The notes under the pieces are model-generated. The model was not told where the DNA came from. It searched no databases and saw only the letters and a list, made by a program, of their open reading frames with translations. Shown here in pieces: positions 45,037 to 50,741 of a stretch of DNA of 50,741 nt (the stretch's first letter is position 1; each line of letters starts with the position of its first letter). The stretch spans positions 1-50,741 of the forward strand of contig LADV01000006.1 of assembly GCA_000961805.1 (NCBI GenBank). Direction: 5' to 3'. This DNA is from Peptococcaceae bacterium BRH_c23 (GTDB lineage Bacteria > Bacillota_B > Desulfitobacteriia > Desulfitobacteriales > Desulfitobacteriaceae). Made by a program: the position numbers and the translations under genes.

Positions 45037-45762
45037 ATGCAGATTGAAGTCTTACCGAGTGCCGGTTCTCCACGGATACCCTATTTGGAGGACAAATTAG
45101 TAATCGTGATTGATGTTTTAAGGGCAACAAGCACTATTGTAACTGCTTTAGCTAATGGATGCCAAGCAATTGTACCAGTGCTTACTTCGGAAGAGGCTTT
45201 GGAAAAACGCTTAACACTCCCCGGATCATTATTGGGAGGGGAACGTGATTCGCTGATTATTGAAGGGTTTGATCTAGGTAATTCACCCTTTGACTATGTT
45301 CCGGAAAAAGTGGGGGGCAGAAGAGTCATAATGACAACCACGAACGGTACTCGTGCAATACGAGATTCAATCGCTGCGCCCATGATCTGGATGGCTTCTT
45401 TTGTAAATATGCAGAGTATAGTTTTGGCGATTTTACGGGAATTTGAAAGAAATGATAAACTTCAAGGGATTGTTGTGATTTGTGCAGGTACGGAAGAACG
45501 GTTTGATCTTCCGGACATACTTTGTGCGGGAATGTTCATTGATGCCTTGGGATCAAATGTAATTCTCAATGATTTGGGTGAAGCGGCGCGTATGTTATAT
45601 CAATGTTCAGAGGATCATCTTACTGACAAGATCCGTAGCTCGGTGCACGGAAAAAAGCTCATTTCCTTAGGTTTTGAACGAGATTTAGTTTATTGTTCTA
45701 CACCTAATATTTTGCCGATTGTGCCAGTGTTTCAAGATGGTGAAATAGTGTGGTTAACGTAG
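45037..45762 (+). CDS. comB: ComB-family 2-phosphosulfolactate phosphatase-like protein
   Basis: 241 aa. ComB/COG2045 signatures: VIDVLRATSTIVTALANG, LLGGERDSLIIEGFDLGNSP, and the RVIMTTTNGTRAI block. ComB dephosphorylates 2-phosphosulfolactate to sulfolactate in coenzyme M synthesis, but many bacteria keep it without other coenzyme M genes and its role there is unproven. None of its usual partners (comA, comC) is in this window. The ATG at 45037 has GGGGGTGAT at 45025-45033. It is followed by a terminator. The 135 bases upstream show only AT-rich sequence. Confidence 0.88.
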   Translation: MQIEVLPSAGSPRIPYLEDKLVIVIDVLRATSTIVTALANGCQAIVPVLTSEEALEKRLTLPGSLLGGERDSLIIEGFDLGNSPFDYVPEKVGGRRVIMTTTNGTRAIRDSIAAPMIWMASFVNMQSIVLAILREFERNDKLQGIVVICAGTEERFDLPDILCAGMFIDALGSNVILNDLGEAARMLYQCSEDHLTDKIRSSVHGKKLISLGFERDLVYCSTPNILPIVPVFQDGEIVWLT

Positions 45763-45768
45763 TTTCTA

Positions 45769-45800
45769 TATCCCGTAAGTAATTTGCGGGATTTTTATTT
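45769..45800 (+). terminator. Terminator after comB
   Basis: ATCCCG(TAA) at 45770-45778 pairs with the TTGCGGGAT arm at 45784-45792, then TTTTATTTT. Confidence 0.7.
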
Positions 45801-45928
45801 TCGTAAATTTTTCGAACCACAGTCATATCATGAGTGTATAATAAAATTCAAGATAAGGATGTTAAGACTTTGAAATAAACATAGAACTAAGTGTGTATAC
45901 CCTGCAGAATATTTAAAATATTGGTTTA

Positions 45929-45981
45929 TTCGACAAAATTTTGATACAGTTATGTCGTTTTTGTTTAAAATAGAGTATAAT
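45929..45981 (+). promoter_or_regulatory. Putative promoter of the pduL-like gene with Spo0A-box-like sites
   Basis: A perfect TATAAT at 45976-45981 is preceded, 17 bases away, by TGTCGT (45953-45958), which is a poor -35 but part of TGTCGTT, 5 of 7 to a reversed Spo0A box. A perfect 0A box TTCGACA is at 45929-45935. CGACA/TGTCG also form an inverted repeat around this region. Control by Spo0A or another regulator is inference. The rest of 45801-46060 is AT-rich with no gene. Confidence 0.4.
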
Positions 45982-46060
45982 AGCTGAAATAGAATGGTTT
46001 AAGCTTGAACAATATTTTAGGCACAGTTTGAAAGGGTATACTATTTTATAGGGAGGTTGT

Positions 46061-46648
46061 ATGAACTCTATGGGAATTTTTAAAGCACCTGTAGGCATTT
46101 CTAATCGACATATACATTTGTCCGAAGAACATATTGAAGCTCTTTTTGGAGCGGGGTATACTTTGACTAAAACAAAAGACCTAAGCCAACCTGGTCAGTT
46201 TGCCTGCGAAGAGACGATAACTCTGATCGGACCAAAAGGGTCGATCACCGGAGTCCGTGTTTTGGGACCTGCAAGGAAAGTATCTCAAGTAGAGCTCACT
46301 GAGACAGATAGGTTTAAAATAGGGGTTAAACCTCCAGTCCGGGATTCAGGAAAACTTGAAGGAACCCCAGGTATTGAAGTCGAAGGCCCAAAGGGCCGTA
46401 TTCACTTGGATCAAGGTGTGATTATTGCTGCTCGTCATATCCACATGACTCCTGAAGATGCCACAAAGTATTCAGTAAAAGATGGGGATCATGTAAGTGT
46501 CGCCATTCCTGGTCCAAGAGGCGGAATTTTAGAACGGGTACTTGTCCGAGTTAGCCCTGACTACGCTTTGGATTTACATTTGGATACGGATGAAGGCAAT
46601 GCCTTTGGCTTGGTCAATGGCCAGGAACTGGAAATTTATTCGAAGTAG
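46061..46648 (+). CDS. pduL: PduL-family phosphate acyltransferase
   Basis: 195 aa. Two PduL repeats, each with an NRHIHL/ARHIHM zinc-binding His motif (about residues 15-21 and 122-128); the family swaps phosphate and CoA on acetyl or propionyl groups (acetyl-CoA to acetyl-phosphate and back). No microcompartment shell genes or encapsulation peptide are seen here, so a stand-alone phosphotransacetylase role, perhaps in acetate metabolism with an acetate kinase elsewhere, is likely. The ATG at 46061 follows GGGAGG at 46051-46056. It is monocistronic: terminator behind. Confidence 0.92.
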   Translation: MNSMGIFKAPVGISNRHIHLSEEHIEALFGAGYTLTKTKDLSQPGQFACEETITLIGPKGSITGVRVLGPARKVSQVELTETDRFKIGVKPPVRDSGKLEGTPGIEVEGPKGRIHLDQGVIIAARHIHMTPEDATKYSVKDGDHVSVAIPGPRGGILERVLVRVSPDYALDLHLDTDEGNAFGLVNGQELEIYSK

Positions 46649-46708
46649 GGGTAGCATTTAGTGGTTGAATAGATTAGAATTTAATGTAGGAGTTTTTTTG
46701 AGAGTACC

Positions 46709-46738
46709 AAAAACCAGAACTAGTTTCTGGTTTTTTTG
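46709..46738 (+). terminator. Terminator after pduL
   Basis: A 9-bp stem AAACCAGAA (46711-46719) with TTCTGGTTT (46725-46733), extended by A-T pairs, then a T-run. Confidence 0.85.
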
Positions 46739-46816
46739 TTTAAGCTAATGTTTGAGTTCAGTAGTAATTTTGCTAGACGTGGGAAGACTAACTATAGGCT
46801 TTAGTGAGGTGGTAGT

Positions 46817-47167
46817 GTGGGCGATTCGGACAATGAAACAAAATCGAGCGTGTTGCTCGCTGCTAAGAAAGAAGTAATCGATCCTGTTACTGAACAAGAG
46901 TTAGCTGGTTTAAGAAAGCAAGTTATCTTGTTGGCAGAGACTCTAGAAAAGATGAGACTGGCCGAATATATTGCTTATCTAAATCGTCCAGGGCGTCTTC
47001 TATGGTTTAATTTCTTGATCGGTCTTATACGTGGACTGGGTACAGCTTTGGGAGCGGGAGTCCTAGCCGGATTTGCTTACTTCTTGTTAAAACGCATCGT
47101 TGTCCTTAATTTGCCGGTCATTGGAGGGTTTATTGCAGAATTAAGTAAATATGTAAATCAGCCATAG
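46817..47167 (+). CDS. DUF5665-like small membrane protein
   Basis: 116 aa. An acidic N-terminus (1-25) and a helix (28-48) are followed by RLAEYIAYLNRPGRLLWFNFLIGLIRGLGTALG with two hydrophobic segments (about 58-90), then LNLPVIGGFIAELSKYV. This matches my recollection of the DUF5665 family, which has no known function. GTG start at 46817 with GAGGTGG at 46806-46812. It precedes a DksA/TraR-like gene by 20 bases, so they may be co-transcribed. Confidence 0.75.
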   Translation: MGDSDNETKSSVLLAAKKEVIDPVTEQELAGLRKQVILLAETLEKMRLAEYIAYLNRPGRLLWFNFLIGLIRGLGTALGAGVLAGFAYFLLKRIVVLNLPVIGGFIAELSKYVNQP

Positions 47168-47187
47168 AAACGATAGGGGGCTAGAAT

Positions 47188-47856
47188 TTGAAGAAGGATA
47201 ATACATATTATAGTAAATTGATTGAAACACTCCGCAAAGAGAAAAAGGAATCAATGGAGACCGCAGCAGAACTTTTAACCGTAGACATGAGAGAGTCTTT
47301 GGGGGAATTGTCGCTAATAGATAATCACCCTGCTGATGTTGGTACAGAAGTTTATGAACGATCTCGGGATGTCGCTCAACATGATCGACTTCTCCACAAA
47401 ATTGAAGCGATTGATGCTGCTTTGGAGCGATTTGAAAAAGGAGAGTATGGAAAGTGTGAACATTGCAGTCACGAAATCCCTTTTGAACGACTGGAGGCCC
47501 TACCTTATACTACGGTATGTGCAGAATGTAGTCGTGAGGAAGAGAAGGAAGAGCAACATTCCTTACATCGTGACCCTGTCGAGAATGAGATTTTGAATCG
47601 ACCCTTTTCTAGAACCTTTAACGATGGCACAGATCGCGTAGAGTTTGATGGTGAGGACTCCTGGCAGGCTGTGGCTCGCTACGGTACTGCAGATTCCCTT
47701 CAAGATTTAGGTACAAATCGGGATGTCTCAGACCCTAATGACCTCTATGAAGATTCGGATGAGGTGATAGGGGCGGTCCAATCTATAGAAACAATCGAAA
47801 CCCAGAGGGAACCGGACAATATGATCCACTATAGCAAGGAGCATGGCAGGACGTAA
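47188..47856 (+). CDS. yteA: YteA-family DksA/TraR C4 zinc-finger protein
   Basis: 222 aa. An N-terminal coiled-coil part (1-80, VYERSRDVAQHDRLLHKIEAIDAALERFEKGEYG) leads into a four-Cys zinc finger (C90, C93, C111, C114) of the DksA/TraR type, then an acidic tail of about 100 residues. YteA-like proteins are found in spore-formers and some are under sporulation control; the DksA-type fold suggests binding near the RNA polymerase secondary channel, but this is not proven for the family. TTG start at 47188 after AGGGGG. Confidence 0.88.
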   Translation: MKKDNTYYSKLIETLRKEKKESMETAAELLTVDMRESLGELSLIDNHPADVGTEVYERSRDVAQHDRLLHKIEAIDAALERFEKGEYGKCEHCSHEIPFERLEALPYTTVCAECSREEEKEEQHSLHRDPVENEILNRPFSRTFNDGTDRVEFDGEDSWQAVARYGTADSLQDLGTNRDVSDPNDLYEDSDEVIGAVQSIETIETQREPDNMIHYSKEHGRT

Positions 47857-47954
47857 ATAAAACAATAAAAGTACATTGCGTCAAAAACACAACAGTCATA
47901 ACAGACTCCAACGCCCTTCTAACTATCCGTTCTACCCCTGTCGACCCAAGCCCA

Positions 47955-48129
47955 GAGGAAGTTTCTTAGCTTAGAGAGCATGTGAGAGGAATTGCGTCAA
48001 TGAGCGCAGAGGAGATGGCGTTAAGAAACTCAACGGTTCACATGCAGAAAGCCCAGAGGTTTTGAGTTTTAGCCATATCTTCAAGCGAATAGCAATGGAA
48101 CGAGTGCGAACGGGCTAAGACACTTCCTC
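47955..48129 (-). repeat. MITE-like repeat element, copy 2 (175 bp, short form)
   Basis: Same element as at 10442-10683 but in reverse orientation and lacking about 67 bases near one end. Its termini are GAGGAAGTTTCTTAGC (47955-47970) and the complement with one mismatch (48114-48129). Inside, the internal inverted pairs and intervening sequence are almost identical to copy 1 (few substitutions over about 160 aligned bases). It sits in the 342-base gap between yteA and lspA, which otherwise has only the lspA ribosome site. Confidence 0.75.
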
Positions 48130-48198
48130 CCTACAATAGTTTGCCCCGACTCTAGCCCTGTGTTAAGATGAGGGAAAGATTTAGTAGGGGGTAGTCGG

Positions 48199-48693
48199 TT
48201 GTTGGTTTGGCTTGCAATGATCGGGGTATGGGGTATTGATCGTTTAGTTAAAGTTCTGGTTCAAACAAACTTTATTCCTGGCGAGACGCTGATCGTTATC
48301 CCGAAAGTATTTCATTTGACATATGTCCTCAATCCAGGCGCGGCGTTTGGCCTGATGGCCGGCCAAACTTGGATTTTTGTTGTTACCGCGTTTTTAGTGG
48401 TGGGCGGAGTGATATATGGACAGTATCGAATTTCTCGTGACGAAACGATCACACGCTTGGCTTTAGGAATGATCGGAGGCGGAGCACTGGGGAACCTATA
48501 CGACAGACTTATTATTGGACGTGTGGTGGATTATCTTGATTTTCAGATTTGGCCCTATGTCTTTAATTTTGCAGATAGCATGATTGTAGTAGGGGCGGGG
48601 TTACTGATGCTGGCTGTATATCAAGAAGAAAAATCCAAAGATGAACCTAAAGGTGAGTCAAAAGGCGAATTCAAAGATCAACCTAATGGTTAG
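48199..48693 (+). CDS. lspA: Lipoprotein signal peptidase (signal peptidase II)
   Basis: 164 aa, four membrane segments. It cleaves the signal peptide of prolipoproteins after lipidation. Catalytic aspartates are visible as D111 in GRVVDYLDF and D126 in FNFADSMI, with NPGAAFGLM near 45 and GGALGNLYDR near 95 as family motifs. The charged tail (140-164) holds repeats of a KGE/KDE type. TTG start at 48199 with TAGGGGGT upstream. It precedes rluD by 42 bases, a common pairing. Confidence 0.95.
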   Translation: MLVWLAMIGVWGIDRLVKVLVQTNFIPGETLIVIPKVFHLTYVLNPGAAFGLMAGQTWIFVVTAFLVVGGVIYGQYRISRDETITRLALGMIGGGALGNLYDRLIIGRVVDYLDFQIWPYVFNFADSMIVVGAGLLMLAVYQEEKSKDEPKGESKGEFKDQPNG

Positions 48694-48735
48694 TCTATAA
48701 CTGAGAAATAAGAATGAAGTATTGGCGGTTTTGAG

Positions 48736-49734
48736 ATGGAAAAAGTTTCGAGTGAAGTCATGTTAGAGGATTTCGAATTAGACGATCAGGCGTTAAACGA
48801 AGAAAATTTAGTGTTTGATTCTAATCATTTTACTGAAATAGAAACCTATAGTCTTCCTGAAGGAATTCGCTTAGATGTCGGAATGACGGATGCTTTGGGT
48901 AAAAGCAGATCTTTCGTTCAAGGAATCATTGCTCAAGAGTGCGTCAGAGTAAATGGCTTGCCCAAAAAAGCGAATTATAAGGTGCGTCTGGGGGATCTGA
49001 TTGAAGTAACTATCCCTACACTAAGGGAATCTACAGCCGAACCGGAAAATATTCCACTGGAGATTCTATATGAGGATGAGGATATTCTAGTCGTTAATAA
49101 GCCTCAAGGGATGGTAGTTCATCCTGCTCCAGGGGCCTGGACAGGTACAATGGTGAATGCTTTGTTATATCACTGTCACAATCTTTCTGGAATTAATGGG
49201 GTATTAAGGCCAGGGATTGTTCATCGCATTGATAAAGATACTTCCGGAATTTTAGTGGTGGCTAAGAATGATATTGCCCATGTAGGACTTGCCGCTCAAC
49301 TGAAAGCGCACACGATGGAGAGAAAATATTTAGCGTTAGTTCATGGGGTGGTGTCAGAACCTTCTGGCACAGTCGATGCGCCAATTGGTCGTGACCCATC
49401 GAACCGCAAGCGAATGGCTGTAGTGATGCAGCATTCGAAACCGGCAGTGACACACTATACCGTATTAGATCGTTTTAGCGAAGTCTCATTCCTTGAAGTA
49501 CGTTTAGAGACTGGTCGAACTCATCAAATTCGTGTTCATATGCTCTATGTTAAGCATCCGGTTCTTGGTGATCCGGTGTATGGATCAAAGCGAAATCCTT
49601 ATGGCCTTCAAGGACAAATGCTACATGCCACGCATTTGGGATTTGAACATCCGCGTAGTGGGACGTGGATGAAGTTCGATGCTCCTTTGCCTAAAGTGTT
49701 TGCAGCACTTGTTAAAAAATTGCGCACACATTGA
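48736..49734 (+). CDS. RluD-family 23S rRNA pseudouridine synthase
   Basis: 332 aa. An acidic N-terminal extension of about 38 residues precedes an S4 domain (about 39-105, IRLDVGMTDALGKSRSFVQ) and the synthase domain with catalytic D166 in IVHRIDKDTSG, LVHG and RTHQIRVHM motifs. Family members convert specific uridines of 23S rRNA (RluD: 1911, 1915, 1917) to pseudouridine; which site is not certain. The extension is longer than in the average RluD. Start at the ATG at 48736 has no strong ribosome site, so a later start is possible. Its stop codon overlaps the pyrR promoter. Confidence 0.9.
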   Translation: MEKVSSEVMLEDFELDDQALNEENLVFDSNHFTEIETYSLPEGIRLDVGMTDALGKSRSFVQGIIAQECVRVNGLPKKANYKVRLGDLIEVTIPTLRESTAEPENIPLEILYEDEDILVVNKPQGMVVHPAPGAWTGTMVNALLYHCHNLSGINGVLRPGIVHRIDKDTSGILVVAKNDIAHVGLAAQLKAHTMERKYLALVHGVVSEPSGTVDAPIGRDPSNRKRMAVVMQHSKPAVTHYTVLDRFSEVSFLEVRLETGRTHQIRVHMLYVKHPVLGDPVYGSKRNPYGLQGQMLHATHLGFEHPRSGTWMKFDAPLPKVFAALVKKLRTH

Positions 49735-49759
49735 CTTTTGGACGATCTTTTAGTACACT
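49731..49759 (+). promoter_or_regulatory. Putative sigma-A promoter of pyrR
   Basis: TTGACT (49731-49736, 5 of 6) with a 17-base spacer and TACACT (49754-49759, 4 of 6). It overlaps the end of the pseudouridine synthase gene and would give a leader of about 150 bases before pyrR. Confidence 0.5.
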
Positions 49760-49782
49760 AAGTGACAAGTGATATGGCCTTT

Positions 49783-49857
49783 AATGAAGTCCTGAGAGGC
49801 TTGGGAAGGCAGACGGAAGTGTCGGAGGACTGTCTGCTTTTCAGACGGTTTTTTTTA
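49783..49857 (+). promoter_or_regulatory. PyrR-type attenuator before pyrR
   Basis: The segment GTCCTGAGAGGCTTGGGAAGG (around 49789-49808) resembles the PyrR-binding consensus with its CAGAGAGGCT core. A terminator hairpin follows, 49829-49836 with 49842-49849 (8-bp stem, one G-U) and a run of eight T. UMP-bound PyrR is expected to favour termination. Confidence 0.7.
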
Positions 49858-49916
49858 TACTTATTTATACAAATTTCCGAGCTAAGGATAAGCACTTGAG
49901 CGAAAGGAGTTAGTGA

Positions 49917-50474
<558 letters not shown>

Positions 50475-50494
50475 AAGTTATTGAGACTTTACCC

Positions 50495-50590
50495 TTTAAA
50501 TGTTATCCAGAGAGATAACCAAGGGGCGAGTGGAACTAGGCTGTGCCTATTTTAATCCTCTCCCTTTGGGAAGAGGATTTTATTATTGTT
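50495..50590 (+). promoter_or_regulatory. PyrR-type attenuator after pyrR
   Basis: Stem GTTAT/ATAAC (50502-50506, 50515-50519) displays CCAGAGAG in its loop, the hallmark of PyrR-binding loops. A terminator (outer AATCCTCT with AGAGGATT, 50554-50579) and T-rich tail follow. It would control the next, out-of-window, pyrimidine gene. The bases 50591-50716 show nothing I can identify. Confidence 0.75.
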
Positions 50591-50716
50591 CGGGGATAAA
50601 AAGACGATTTTTGGCGGTTACTAGGACAAGTATCTTCAAAGAATACTACTAGGAACTACACTCTACTAAAATGGAGAACTTCAAGGAAAAAAGCAGAGCT
50701 TGATCCAAATCGTAAG

Positions 50717-50740
50717 ACTCCCACTTCTACAAGTGGGAGT
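50717..50740 (+). repeat. Palindrome related to the one after ftsZ
   Basis: A 10-bp stem ACTCCCACTT/AAGTGGGAGT with loop CTAC. The core CCCACTTCTA-AAGTGGG is shared with the palindrome at 21372-21415. It may be a terminator or a dispersed palindromic repeat; the window ends one base later. Confidence 0.45.
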
Positions 50741-50741
50741 G

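Overview
The window comes from a spore-forming, low-to-mid GC Gram-positive bacterium (Firmicutes). Gene order and protein character fit the Peptococcaceae, most like Desulfosporosinus or Desulfitobacterium. This is an inference from gene content: the spoIIGA-sigE-sigG sporulation locus, a meso-diaminopimelate-type MurE, T-box, glycine-riboswitch and PyrR control, and a Clostridia-style ylm/divIVA cluster. Nearly all genes lie on the + strand; one chemotaxis receptor is on the - strand.

Layout. (1) 1-2230: a Met-rich LysM protein and dihydrolipoamide dehydrogenase (lpdA), each followed by a terminator. (2) 2340-21340: the division and cell wall (dcw) cluster, mraZ-rsmH-ftsL-spoVD/ftsI-murE-murF-mraY-[insert]-murD-ftsW-murG-[orphan]-murB-murA-ftsQ-sbp-ftsZ. 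mraZ is preceded by an MraZ-box array. The cluster is interrupted after mraY by about 1.4 kb of accessory DNA (a repeat element, a GNAT acetyltransferase and a small PAS protein). murC is missing and a Trp-rich orphan protein sits where it is often found; ftsA is also missing. (3) 21470-23600: a chemotaxis receptor on the - strand and a poor intergenic stretch. (4) 23610-34210: spoIIGA-sigE-sigG, ylmC, pgeF (ylmD), a PhoP/PhoR-like two-component pair, an HlyD-like membrane protein, then ylmE-sepF-ylmG-ylmH-divIVA and an unknown gene. (5) 34210-37300: T-box and ileS. (6) 37380-44900: a tandem glycine riboswitch, gcvT-gcvH-gcvPA-gcvPB, two radical SAM proteins resembling the split lipoyl synthase LipS1/LipS2, and a LipM-type octanoyltransferase. 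(7) 45030-48700: comB-like, pduL-like, a DUF5665-like protein, a yteA-like DksA/TraR protein, a second copy of the repeat element, and lspA. (8) 48736-end: an rluD-family pseudouridine synthase and pyrR between two PyrR-type attenuators; the next, presumably pyrimidine, gene lies beyond the window.

How the genes work together. The central system is a glycine cleavage module that appears able to make its own lipoyl cofactor. LipM would place octanoate on GcvH, the two radical SAM proteins would insert both sulfurs, and GcvT, GcvPA/PB and LpdA would then run the cycle under glycine riboswitch control. The dcw, ylm and divIVA genes provide peptidoglycan precursors, septum assembly and, through the spoVD-like PBP, sigE and sigG, the link to sporulation.

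Two repeat families stand out. One is a set of strictly 7-bp-periodic CGA-rich arrays placed just after stop codons at five sites; one array has become the C-terminal coding end of pgeF. The other is a pair of inverted copies (242 and 175 bp) of an element with 16-bp terminal inverted repeats and nested internal palindromes.
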